DNA of 43,311 bases from Seminavis robusta (lineage: Eukaryota; Bacillariophyta; Bacillariophyceae; Naviculales; Naviculaceae), in NCBI GenBank assembly GCA_903772945.1, contig CAICTM010000901.1:1-43311 (forward strand), given 5' to 3'. The translations under genes and the position numbers were made by a program. How positions within the stretch are numbered: position 1 is the first letter of the stretch; the number at the start of each line of letters is the position of its first letter. Shown in pieces: positions 29,452 through 39,987 of this stretch. Under the pieces are notes generated by a model. It was not told where the DNA came from. It did not search any database and saw nothing but the letters and a program-made list of their open reading frames with translations.

Positions 29452-32400
29452 CAGGGAGGGACAAAAACCAACAAACGGGCTACAAACAACAACACATCAC
29501 GCAAGCAACGAAACAATACACGGGTTCTTAGTAGTATTAGGTTCTGGGCTGGTGTCTAGTAGTTTGTTATAGGCTAGCTAGCTAGCGAGTACTGGTAGGT
29601 TCCAGCAGGCTCCCATTAGAGCTAGAGCTGGAGGAGCTGAGTTTCAGGACAACATTGTCGTAGCGACAGTGAGGGGTCCATGGGATCCAGCATGCAGGCA
29701 TTGAATTTGATGAATAATTCATGAACATGGCGTTCAAGCAGCCACACAATGCAGCATTGCTTGTAAGCCTTACCTTGAGTTGATAAGCAGTAGGCTGCAG
29801 CACTGTTGAGTTAGTTTTAGAAAGCTCTCCGAATTCCTGCGCCATTGCTGCATTGCCATAAAAGCAGCGCTACCACCTGGTGCCTGGTGGTCAGCCCTTG
29901 GAGCACAAGGTAGTTGCCGGTATGGCTAGCTAGCTAGTAGATCTAGAGAGGGCTTTCCGCTATCAAAGAGTTTGATTATCAAACACAGTTACATGCATCC
30001 AACAGCCCGTTGTAGAGAAACCTACAAGGCGTGTGGAGAAACACAGGAGTTAGTTCTTTCAGCTGTTGTATTTGCTTTGCATGCCGTTTGTACTACAGTG
30101 TAAAAGCTGCTCTTCAACTGAAAACAACTTTTATGTCATCAATAGTATTGACATTGTTCTTTCATTGCCCTTTGTGGGTCTTTCTGTTCATAGAAACTCT
30201 GAAAATAAGCTTAAATTCTCTCGGAACACTGCTTGGACATTCATCTGGCATCATTACTCGGTTGCCATCCGTTCACTGTACACGCTTCTGTAGTGGGGCT
30301 TATATCGTTGTTAGAATGTCTATTCTGCGACGCTCAAGATCGAAGCGGAAGTTGAAGAATTTCCTTGGCATTCTATCCTTCAATATGACTGTACCATAAT
30401 TCTATAGTGAGAGACCCTTTGGTTTCCTAACAAATAGTTCTCTTCCTAATATGTCCTCAGAACAATCGATCTAAGGACCAGGAACGTGTCTTTCTAACAG
30501 AGTGCAGGCGAGGAATTATTCCGTTGACTCAGAGAATTACTTTCTTTGGTATCTTGGAGGAGATTGAGGCATATAGGTGGCGAATTCAGAGATTTAAAAC
30601 GGTTCGTGGCGATCCACGCGACGTCTGCAGCCACAAGACAGGTCACAATTTGAAGCAAATCGTACTTTTGAAGGTTTCGATCTAGTATGAATCCTCTCCT
30701 CATTTTGCTCCTGCCTGATCGTGATATCCACGCGACGTTCAGGCTATCAGAACAGAAATGAATGTTGATAGCAGCTCTCTTGGTCTTGTCCATAGCACTG
30801 CCTGGTCTGCATGCCTACATGTCACGGGGTACCGCCCTCCGAAATATTCAACAGTGTGGTCCCCCGGTCAGCCAAGATATTCATGATGTGACTACTCTTG
30901 CTCTTCGAGGCTTCAAATTTTCCACTGAAGGCTATTAATATTTCATGGATGTACCGTTCTTACAATGGAAACAATGCTGGTTTTGGGTCGCTCAATGACC
31001 GTTGGAAGAAGAAAGACTCTGGAGGTGCGGACACGGGTCGGCTGAGGTTGTCGATGGCTGGTGCCGAGTTGCCCATTTCATTCTCTACTGCCTGCCCAGA
31101 GCACTGGCAACGCCCAAGGCGGGCACACTAGAGACGAAAGTGCAGAGTCTAGACTAGTTACTAGGTATTGGTAGAGGAATGCCTCCAGCAAGGCATTCTA
31201 TAGCGCAGCAGGAGCCCAGTCCGTGCGCTCCAACATACCAGTTAGCAGACTGCCTGGACTGAACCAAGTCAGTCAAGGATTCGGCTGCTGCACTGTACGT
31301 TTCAGGTGCCCTGCTTCAGACTACCGGTACGGGGAACTGAATAAAGCCAGTCAAGCATTGGGCCACTGTGCTGGGCTTTGGGACTTTAGGCATGGTTCGG
31401 CTTCTATCGGTGTGCAGCATTCATATCTTCACAACTTCTTCAGTATCATTGGTCTCACCTCCAAGGTTCATACTAGCTGAGTGCCACCTCAGCACTACAA
31501 CCCAGCCCAGCTTGAATTATTCACTATTCACAGGCCGGAGTGTGCCTCTGCAACTGAGTCGTCCATCGCGTTTCATCAGCCAAAGACATACTTAGTTCAG
31601 GAAAACATTCCAAAAGAGCTAAGCCCCTATGGCCAGTGGTTACAACACAACTTGTCAATCGATCGAAAGCTACTTGTAAGTTGCACCGAGAGGCTTTTTT
31701 TAAAAGAGTTGGGTTCCCACCGTTTCGTTTGCAATGCTACGCTTGTCAAAAAGAAGCTTCAACACAAGCGTCATTGGATCTTTGGTTGCCCAGCTAGATA
31801 CACTGACATTTCGTCGCAGTACCACTTCACCTCAAATGATTGCAGTAAGCGAGTGGTACAGATGGTAGAACGTACGGTACGCACTCGCAGCCACTGGATT
31901 CAACGAGCGAGTCGTTTGACCAAGAGACACAAACGGCAACTGATCACTTGCTCTGGTGGTGTTCCTTTTGATTTCACTGTTGTTTGTTTGCTCATAGAAC
32001 GCGTACCTTCAAGGGTGTGCCCAGAGGTTGGCGGTGTGAAACTGCCTTTTTCGTTTTCTTCTCAAGTAATAACAATGCCCAGCTGTTCCCTTTCAAGCTC
32101 AGAATCTTTACCTGATCACCTCTTTGAAAGCTTTAAAAGATGTTGAAAGAAGGTACCAGTCTGTGCTACAAAGATACCAGCCAACCTTGCTGTGCAGTCT
32201 TTCGACCTTCACCTAGACCGCTGAGTTTCCAATTCCTTCCAAAGGTGATCACTTTCACACCAAACGTAGATTGTAGTGGGGTACAAAAGTGGTTGGAGCA
32301 GCATAGGGGGGTTATCACCCGTTGAGAGCAAAATCGTTGGACGAATGCAAGCAGTGAAGTTTCGGCGTCCTGAGAATGATGCAACAATGTAAATCTGAAC

Positions 32401-33099
32401 AGAACGAAGCTTTGCATTTCCCTGGTTTGTTGTCGTATTGCTTGATACGATGGTGATGATCCATGGATATGTTGGTGCGCCTCGTTGTTCTCCCGTTGTT
32501 TTTGCCAGCAAATATTGGTGAACAAGCGATGCGCTCTGAATAAAGGGAGCCTTTGGATTTCCTGGTTTGTTGTCGTGTGTATTGCGACATGACCTGTGTT
32601 TTTGTTGCTTTGTGCATTTACCGTCCTGTTTTCGAGGCTGCTGCTGTTTCCAATGGCGTGGCTGTTACCTCATCCTGCTGTTTTTCCCCTCCGGGTTCTT
32701 GTGCCCACGGAGAATTTATCTTGGATGATTCATTTGTGGGTCCCCACTGCAGGAGATTTCCTTCAGGGTGGAATCCCTGGTTTGTTGTCGTGTGTATTGC
32801 AACATGACCTGTGTTTTTGTTGCTTTGTGCATGAACCGTCCCGTTTTCGAGGTTGGTGCTGCTTCCAAGGGCGTGGATGTTTCTTCGTCCCGTCTTTTTC
32901 CCTCATGCTTGAGGATTCATCCGCCGTCGTAGCGTTCATCCTGGATGATTTTGGGGGGCGGGCGAATTCCTCCAGGGTGCATCGCCATGGGGTGATGGTG
33001 TATATCGACGGGAGCTGCTGTGATCCGCACGAGCATGTATATATGACAAGGAAGGATGGATTCGATTCGCTCGTTTAGTTTAGCCCTTGCTCTTTTTCT
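29452..33099. other. 3.6 kb gene-poor region with tandem duplications
   Basis: No ATG-initiated frame with a recognisable domain was found. The longest candidate, 31481-32146 (+), lacks an ATG near its start and shows no family signature. An ATG-initiated 99-codon minus frame at 30494-30793 is likewise featureless. Repeats seen are a ~215 bp duplication (32561 and 32776) with a truncated relative at 32421, an ~80 bp diverged tandem pair near 31258 and 31338, a small hairpin at 31179-31200, and GCTAGCTAG runs near 29574 and 29923. Confidence 0.45.
32561..32990. repeat. Diverged ~215 bp tandem duplication
   Basis: The block beginning CCTGGTTTGTTGTCGTGTGT at 32561 repeats at 32776. The first ~80 bases are nearly identical and similarity then fades into a recognisable second half (GGATGATTCATTTG versus GGATGATTTTG). 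A truncated third start lies at 32421. Confidence 0.7.
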
Positions 33100-34047
33100 T
33101 CAAAATGTCCCAAGCTGCTGTTTGTGAAACTCCATAATGCCGTCAATGGTGGCTTTGGGTGCCTCGATTTGTGGCCAATGTCCAATATCGTTGTCCAAAA
33201 AGACCACTTTGGCTCCTGGAATTTGTTCTTGCACGGCAGTGGCCAAGTGTCGTCCCGACACCGGATCGGCCGGTCCATTGAGGAACAACAAATGCCGATG
33301 TTTCGCATACGACTGGAGGGCCGTCACCCATCGATCGTGAAAGATTTGACGCTCCGTAATGTATTTTATATTGTGTGCCGCGACCGCATGTCCTCCCCGA
33401 CACAGTGCCAGGGCGTGCAATTCTCGGAGTTCCTCGTGTGTGGGTTGCGTATGAGGACCAAAGACTTTGGAAACGGACTTGCTAAACACACGCAAATTCT
33501 GTACCAACATGGCCCCCACGTGGTTAATGCCTGGAATCAGCATGAGTTTTTGAACCACGGTGGGTTGACACTCGTTGGGAAGAATCCCGCCATTGAGCAT
33601 GACAATCGATTCAATGGTCGCCGAGAAATTGCGTCCCCGTGCAATCATTTCTTGCACCAATGTATCTCCCAAGTCATGCGATAAAATGTGGAGCGAAAGA
33701 TCATTGTCATTGTTGGTTACATTTTGCTCCAACAATCCTTCCAACAAGTCCACTTGTTGTCCAATGGTCCGATACACTTTTTGCGAAAATCCAAATCCCG
33801 CAAAATCCCAGCACAGCACTTCAAATTTGGCAGTCAGGGCATTGTAAATCTTGTGGAAATCGTACGACGCCGTAGGGTAGCCATGCAGAATCAACAAATG
33901 GGGCTTTTTATTAGTTGTTGCAAGGCCAAAGCCCGGTGTGGCAATGGAAAACAGTTCCACCCCGTCCACCACCGTCAAGGTGCCCTTGTCTTTCCAAGCC
34001 AACAGACGAGGGAGACTCGAGAGCATCGGATCATCTTCCAGGCTCAT
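33100..34047 (-). CDS. MEST-like alpha/beta hydrolase
   Basis: A 315-residue intronless frame starts at the ATG at 34047. Family hallmarks appear in order: LLILHGYPTASYDFHKIY (oxyanion HG), LCWDFAGFGFSQK, HILSHDLGDTLVQEM with Asp as nucleophile in S-H-D-x-G-D, LNGGILPNECQPTVVQKLML, FLNGPADPVSG with the acid, and the catalytic His in NDIGHWPQIEAP. The SHDxGD box and NGGI-P are typical of mesoderm-specific transcript (MEST) proteins and related epoxide-hydrolase-like enzymes. The substrate is unknown. There is no clear signal peptide. Length matches the family (~300-335). Confidence 0.88.
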   Translation of the reverse strand: MSLEDDPMLSSLPRLLAWKDKGTLTVVDGVELFSIATPGFGLATTNKKPHLLILHGYPTASYDFHKIYNALTAKFEVLCWDFAGFGFSQKVYRTIGQQVDLLEGLLEQNVTNNDNDLSLHILSHDLGDTLVQEMIARGRNFSATIESIVMLNGGILPNECQPTVVQKLMLIPGINHVGAMLVQNLRVFSKSVSKVFGPHTQPTHEELRELHALALCRGGHAVAAHNIKYITERQIFHDRWVTALQSYAKHRHLLFLNGPADPVSGRHLATAVQEQIPGAKVVFLDNDIGHWPQIEAPKATIDGIMEFHKQQLGTF

Positions 34048-34254
34048 TTTGCTGCAAGTGTAAAGATATGTGATTGTAAAAGTATACCTTCGCTGTTGTA
34101 GTCAACCGGTCAAGCAAGGGTGGCATGCGGAGATTGTGGGGAATGGCGACGTTCCGCGCTGCGGATCCACTGCCTTTGAAATCAGGTAGATGCGGTAAAC
34201 TACTCTAGCTAGACTGGGTTATTCACCACAGCTGTCACCACTACCAAGCTACCA

Positions 34255-34586
34255 GCAAGGTCCGGAAACCCCAATGATGTTTTGAAATTTTTCAAACAGT
34301 TTTAGTTTCTCATTTTTAGTTTTAGTTTCTCATTTTTAGTTTCTCAATTTGAGAAACTAACAGTTTTTGTTTCTCATTTGATGAAATAGTTTCTCATTTC
34401 TGGCAGAAATCACAACACATGTACTAGCAGTTTCATATATAGTTTCTCATTTCAAAAGATAGTTTCTCATTTCAACCAAATGAGAAACTAACTTTCTCAT
34501 TTCAGAACTTAGTTTCTCAAATGAGAAACTACTTTCTCATTTAAGAAACTGTCAAAAAAGGATTGCAGTCTGGTTCCTGACCTTGC
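34255..34586. mobile_element. Small TIR-bounded element with internal TAGTTTCTCATTT array
   Basis: GCAAGGTCCGGAAACC at 34255-34270 is mirrored by an imperfect inverted copy at 34572-34586 (GCAAGGTCAGGAACC on the other strand). The ~300 bp interior is a dense set of direct and inverted copies of AGTTTCTCATTT. It includes perfect palindromes such as 34336-34359 (about 12 bp arms, one central base) and 34511-34530. There is no coding capacity. The architecture parallels the element at 1581-1990, and both arrays share the TAGTTTC core. No clear target duplication was seen. Confidence 0.5.
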
Positions 34587-34965
34587 AGGTACCGGTACCA
34601 AGTATTGGTACCGTACCGTATGCGATCTGGAGATAAATCTTTATGTGTCGAGAATTGAAGGATCAGCCAACAGTCCTTCTCTCTAACTAAACAACTAACT
34701 GTCACAATGACCGTACCGGTACGTATTGCCATAAATTTGGTCACCAGAGTCTTGGACATTCGAAGTTAATGCCAGGTCTTGGACAGAAGTGCCAGCACCA
34801 CAGCCCACAGCGCGCCTCAGCCCAACCTCCGCTTGTTCACACCTCTCATCAAAGAGCCATCATTCATTTGTTTTGACCAAGCACATTAGTCTAGTAGAGG
34901 CAACATCCAAGCCAACAGCTGCAACCACCGCTCATCTATCTATATACTCTAGAACGACAAACAAC

Positions 34966-35981
34966 ATGGTCAGAACACTGCGTCGTCCACGGCAGGAAAA
35001 GCAGCAACAACCAAGCGCACCACTTTGGTCCGAGAATGCTGCCAGACTGACTCGCATTTTCGGGTCCATGGTAGTGACTGTCCTGACGTGTACAGGCTTG
35101 TCCTTTTCCCATCGGAGTCTCCAAAGTAGTCTGGAAACAATTGAAAGTGCTCTTCCGGTACAGAAAGAACAAACACCACAAGCAGAACAGACGCAAGAGC
35201 CGGCAGCGATCGGGTACAACCGTACCAAGTACCACTACACTCCTCCCTCACAGTCATTTGGGGGCCCTCATTCTTCCTGTGGCGTCACTGACAGCAACAA
35301 CAACAATCCACCCACCTACGAGTCATTCTTTGCCCTGGAAAAAGATGATCGATCCCGTGACAACGAGGACAAGATTATCTGGAAAAAGTTCTTTGCGTCC
35401 ATGGGCAAACGGGGCAACTACATCGAAATGGGGGCGTTTAATGGCGCGCAAGAATCCAACAGTCGCTTCTTTGATGTTTGCTTGGGATGGAAGGGACTCC
35501 TCGTTGAAGCCAATCCCATGGTGTTCCCTGAGGTGCCGGTAAATCGACCGCAAGCCCATTCCATGAGTTTTGCGCCGTCGTGTCCTACTCCCGACCAGAC
35601 ATTGGAATTCCATGCTACCATTTGGACCAATGCCGGATTGGAGGGGAAAGCCAAAGCATACGACGGAACCGAAACAGTCAGTGTTCCCTGTGGTCCACTG
35701 CAACCCGTGTTGGAAGACGTATTTGCGGGAGAGGCCATTGATTTCTTTTCCTTGGATGTGGAAGGAGCCGAACGTTGGTTTTGGAAACCATTGATTTTAA
35801 CAAGGTGAAAATTCATGTCATGCTGATTGAAGTGGAAAACTCCTTTTGTAAAAGTGATGACTGTGAGCAGCGCAGTCGTGTTCGAGAGATCATGAAAAAG
35901 GCAGGATACCTACGGTACTCGGGAATGGTCGCATATTCCGATATCTTTGTACATCCCAACTCACCATACCAGCTTGCATGA
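34966..35981 (+). CDS. FkbM-family methyltransferase, frameshifted near its 3' end
   Basis: The ATG at 34966 opens a basic N-terminus and a signal-anchor helix (IFGSMVVTVLTCTGLSFS), suggesting a type II membrane protein of the secretory pathway. The methyltransferase core follows: NYIEMGAFNGAQESNSRFF with the SAM-binding acidic/Gly motif, LGWKGLLVEANP, and FFSLDVEGAE. Directly after GAE, near 35771-35775, family-like sequence moves to another frame (LVLETIDFNKVKIHVMLIEV) and ends at 35981. The original frame stops at 35808. One missing base would account for this, so the copy is either a young pseudogene or carries a sequencing error. FkbM enzymes O-methylate sugars or polyketides; the substrate here is unknown. 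Confidence 0.75.
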
Positions 35982-37158
35982 GGGGGGAAAAACTCCTCGG
36001 TATGATTGAGTCTGCTGTTGCACAGTGCTGGGCAGCAAAAGCTACGGCAGCCCCTACCAAGATTTCAAAAGAGCGTGGGATCGAACGATCTGGGCAAAGA
36101 TGGCATCACCAACTTGTTGCGACACCAGCAACCCCAAGGTTAGCCGCCAGCAACAGCAAAGTTTGCCGTCAAGAAACATAGCTCACAGGCTCTACTTCTT
36201 AGCTAGCTAGCGACATGCTCAAATAGAGCAAATCCCTAACCATTTATAGTTAACATTGGCAAACATCTACTGTGCATGTACTGTACTAGTGAGCAAACAT
36301 TACGAATGCAGCAAGTTTTACCAAAAGCCCCCTCGACGACACTGAAATTGGTACTACCGTACAGCAGCACTAGCTAGTGTTTTCCAAGTCTGGAAGCGTC
36401 CGAAAGAGAGTTTTGGTATCCAGCAGATTTTTGAAATTTCCAATTGGTACCGGTAGGCCACTGTGATGTTTGACACCACAAAACGCAAACCCACTGTTGT
36501 TTCCACTCTCGCACTACCGTGGCACAGACATCTTGAGTAATACAATCCGGTGACGAACCAAATACTTGACCACTGCACATTACTGTGCAAGCGCCACGCT
36601 GCGGCATGACGTGCTCCTCTAGTAGACAGCTACCGTACAACCGGATTGTTTGCTTCGTCTAGCAAGGCTCTTCTCCCTTTGGCCTCATCACTGGTATCAC
36701 GCTGCAGCACCCACATCAGGCGGTAGGACGTCATCGTGTGAGTTACTACAGTACCATACGTGGCGAGTGGTACGGCCGCAGTTGGAAGCGATTAACGACC
36801 CAGTCATATTGAATCCTCGCGAAATTGGAAGCTGAGTTGACGTGGCTACCCACTTTCTGTCAAAATATTAGTTCCCAGCGTAATTTGGAAGTATCATTAT
36901 GACTCGGACTTAACACAAGGCAGCCCCTGACCCCCGCAGCCCGCAGACGCAGCAGGCCACACGGCCACACGTACCCCAGTAAAGCCCATTCAGTTGGCTC
37001 GGGTACCGTACCGGTGGGCCTGCTGGAGCGGTTGGCTTTTGCCCGAACTTTAGAAGCCCAAACTGTCCTTCATAACCTCTGCAAAAGCTCACTTTTCGAA
37101 GAGGTACAAAACCAAAAAGCATACATCTCCAAACGTCCCCTCTCGAGTATAACCAAAC
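35982..37158. other. Intergenic, no supported gene
   Basis: Only short featureless frames were seen. TACCGGTA lies at 36448-36455, with AGCTAGCTAGCGA near 36200 and GGTACCGTACCGG near 37001. Confidence 0.45.
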
Positions 37159-39354
37159 ATGACGGTCAAGAAACAGTTTTCAGCCTTCGAGGATTCCAAT
37201 GGAAATCTCGTGGCTTCTGGTCCTTCTTTCATTCCCGGCCAAGATATTTTGACCAAAGAGGAGGAGGAGGAAATGAAGAAACGACGTAAGAAAGAGAAAA
37301 GGGAACGCAAGAAAGAGAAACGGCGCCTGAAAAAAGAGAAGAAGCTGAGAAAGAAGAATGGCGAGCTGGAAAACCTGGCAGACTTTGATCCCCATCAAGC
37401 CAAACTGCAAGAGGCCCTGGAGAGACAAAAGAAACCTTGCTTGGGTTTGCAACGCCACAGCCTTGGTACTATGGTTCAGACCTCTGTTGGTCATATTCAA
37501 AGGGAGCTGGAAGATGTGGAAACCCGACGAGCGCGGAGGCGACGAACAAACTGCCGATGCAGCAAAACGGAGAAAGAAGAAGTCGAAAAGGCCGACGATG
37601 CTTGGGGTTTCTTTGTCGACGAATCATTGCAGCCACAGCCGGATAAGAGCAATAACGCTGTCGTGCGACTCCATTCGAGCAACCCGAGTTTGAAGACCGA
37701 TGATGGTTTCACCGAAGTACAGGCAAGCCGACTGCACCACAGCACTCCAACGCTCAGTGAAAGCGTTCCAGATGAATCATGTATGCGTGCGGAGAGCTTC
37801 GAAAGTGTGGAGTGGGGCATATCATTTGCTGCCATTGACATTGATGACGACTGCAGCCACTCCAGTTGTAGTAGCTCTGACGACGATGACTCTAGCTGCA
37901 GCCTTGATTGGTCTGAGCTGGACCTCTTCGTCACTTCCTTGCCGAGGAAAGAGAGTGCATCTAACCCCACGCTCTCGTGCACCGCTTCTTTCGCGAACGT
38001 CAGCAAGACCTTAGGCAACTCTTCCTGTCCCAGCATATGTCCAAGTGCCCGAGACACCTGTGCCAAGAGCGCCAGGGAGAAACGTGGAGACCAGCAACGT
38101 TCGGAGCAGCGGAAAAGTGATTGCTTGATTCGTGTCCGGAACAATGATAATGAGGCTATCCCTCATTTGTCCAATAGCAACCTTGGAGCAACGGCTTCTA
38201 ACGAAGACTGGCTTCCACCTTCGTACGGACGATTTGATCGGATTCAGGCGAGGCGTTCTCGCAGCATGAGCCAAAGTCTAAGCCAGAGTATGTTGGGTCG
38301 TCGCAGTGTCAGTCCCGGAGGTCCGGCTGATCCATTAAAACCCAAACGGAAAAGCATGAGAAGTAACGAACGCAAGGACCGTCATCTCAGAAGAAGCCAA
38401 AGCAACATGTCATTGGCAGTAGACAAGAAGAATCATGGTGAAAACAAGGAACGCAGAAAGCAAGCCCATAGAGGTCGTTCCGCGAGCCCCGAGCTAAAAC
38501 CCCAGAAGAAGGAAGACAGCAGCCCATCTCCTGAACCAAGATTCTGTCGGAAAAGTGTTGGTCCCAATGGTCCTGTTGCTGGTAGAGGCACTGATCCATC
38601 AAAACCCAAACGGACAAGCAAGAGAAGCACAGAACACAAGGACCTTGAACTCAGACGGAGTCGAAGCCACTCGGCATTGACAGTAGACGAGAAAAGGCAT
38701 GGCGAATGCAAGGAACCAAGAAGGAAAGCCCGAAGAAATCGTTCCCTGAACCCACAATCAGACGCCGAACAGCAGGTTGCTGAAAGCTACCTTGACAAAA
38801 CGGGCAAGGCGGAGCGCAAGCGACACCGGGGTCGTTCAAACACGCAGAGACTAGGAAGTGGAAACGCCGGTAATGTGAAGGCATCATCCATCTCTTCTAT
38901 ACTGGACGTTCTGGTTGACGGTCGGCCTTTGATTCGCAGAGACGATGAGTCAGATGCAGCCGTTGACACGCAAGGCCAGAACAAGACCCTGTCTAAGCAC
39001 TGCAAGAGAGTGATTAGGAAAAGCACGAGTATGGGAAGCCAACCAGAAGGAGCATGTGATTCTACCATACTGGTACCGGTACGAACGAAGCCAGTCCTGG
39101 GGCTTGCGAAGTGTTTTTCTTCTCGTTTTGTTTTTGACCTTGGAAAGGGGCTCGAAAATGCCCGACACTCCGATACGACTGAATCGTTCAAGCCCAATAC
39201 AACGTCCAAGAATACCTCTGAGGATCCCGTTTGCAGCCATGAACGCACGACAAAAACTGTGGAAGCAACGAAGAAGCGGATGCAAGACCTGCAGAAAACC
39301 TATAAGGAAGCAACGAACGACTTGATGCGGGCCATTGAGCCCACAGCGGCTTGA
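37159..39354 (+). CDS. Large basic low-complexity protein with internal repeat, hypothetical
   Basis: A single-exon frame of 731 residues starts at the ATG at 37159. Residues ~33-72 are an almost continuous Lys/Arg/Glu coiled coil (EEEEEMKKRRKKEKRERKK). DDAWGFFVDES near residue 148 resembles a short motif common in diatom proteins. An acidic Ser/Asp/Cys-rich stretch follows (~225-260). Two copies of an ~84-residue RS-like module start near residues 378 and 461 (RRSVSPGGP...KPKRKSMRS and RKSVGPNGP...KPKRTSKRS). The C-terminus has a helical end (TKKRMQDLQKTYKEATNDLMRAIE). I recognise no enzyme fold. Composition suggests a nuclear or RNA/chromatin-associated protein. A TACCGGTA palindrome lies inside the coding sequence at 39074-39081. 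Confidence 0.7.
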   Translation: MTVKKQFSAFEDSNGNLVASGPSFIPGQDILTKEEEEEMKKRRKKEKRERKKEKRRLKKEKKLRKKNGELENLADFDPHQAKLQEALERQKKPCLGLQRHSLGTMVQTSVGHIQRELEDVETRRARRRRTNCRCSKTEKEEVEKADDAWGFFVDESLQPQPDKSNNAVVRLHSSNPSLKTDDGFTEVQASRLHHSTPTLSESVPDESCMRAESFESVEWGISFAAIDIDDDCSHSSCSSSDDDDSSCSLDWSELDLFVTSLPRKESASNPTLSCTASFANVSKTLGNSSCPSICPSARDTCAKSAREKRGDQQRSEQRKSDCLIRVRNNDNEAIPHLSNSNLGATASNEDWLPPSYGRFDRIQARRSRSMSQSLSQSMLGRRSVSPGGPADPLKPKRKSMRSNERKDRHLRRSQSNMSLAVDKKNHGENKERRKQAHRGRSASPELKPQKKEDSSPSPEPRFCRKSVGPNGPVAGRGTDPSKPKRTSKRSTEHKDLELRRSRSHSALTVDEKRHGECKEPRRKARRNRSLNPQSDAEQQVAESYLDKTGKAERKRHRGRSNTQRLGSGNAGNVKASSISSILDVLVDGRPLIRRDDESDAAVDTQGQNKTLSKHCKRVIRKSTSMGSQPEGACDSTILVPVRTKPVLGLAKCFSSRFVFDLGKGLENARHSDTTESFKPNTTSKNTSEDPVCSHERTTKTVEATKKRMQDLQKTYKEATNDLMRAIEPTAA

Positions 39355-39987
39355 ACTGTCGCCATGTGTAGAGCAATAAAGATACTTTAGAATGAGAAAC
39401 AACTTTGACGAGTTCCTTTGTTAGAACCTTGTGCTGCGCTTGTGTCAGAAACAGAACTGCAAGAGCTGCAGTCAGGACCGTTCGTTCGACCCATAGCTGA
39501 CGAAGATACTGAAACCGAAAGCCAGTGTCGAAGCCTAGACAATAGCATCCCGGACCTAGAGCTAGAAAGTAGGAGGCTGATGTGCTGATGTTGGTTAACT
39601 TGCCTCCGGTTTTGACAAGGTTGGATAACATGGGATGCGGAAGTAATCAACCCGGCAACGCCCTCGTAGAGTCTAGTACATTTTCTACGTGTGAGGCTTT
39701 TTGGCGGGTGGAAACGGCCACAATCCCCGTGTTGTTTAACGCGATAGGCTGATTCGGATTTTTGAATTTTTCATACAGGATTGAATCGCCGGTAACGGCC
39801 TGATGTCAGAATCCGACCGGATTTTCCTACTGATGTCTCTATAGTAATTGTTACATGCGTCACTCATTTTCGAAAATCCGTTGAATCGTGAGGCCGTTAC
39901 TCAGAAATCCAGTTACCGGGATAATCCACTGTACCAATACAGTACAATCCCTATTCACGGATTCTGGAGATTTGTATAAGGGATGTC
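39355..39987. other. Intergenic with an inverted repeat
   Basis: GTAACGGCCT at 39792-39801 and its exact reverse complement at 39891-39900 flank ~90 bp. GGATT/AATCC-rich words recur from 39750 to 40030. This may be the flank of the recombinase-bearing element to the right. Confidence 0.4.

Noticed and set aside
30494..30793. 99-codon minus-strand frame with two AWI-containing similar segments
   Set aside because: The resemblance comes from a short repeated ATCCACGCGACGT word; no other coding evidence.
31481..32146. 221-codon open frame on the plus strand
   Set aside because: It has no ATG near its start, no recognisable domain and no splice context; probably chance.
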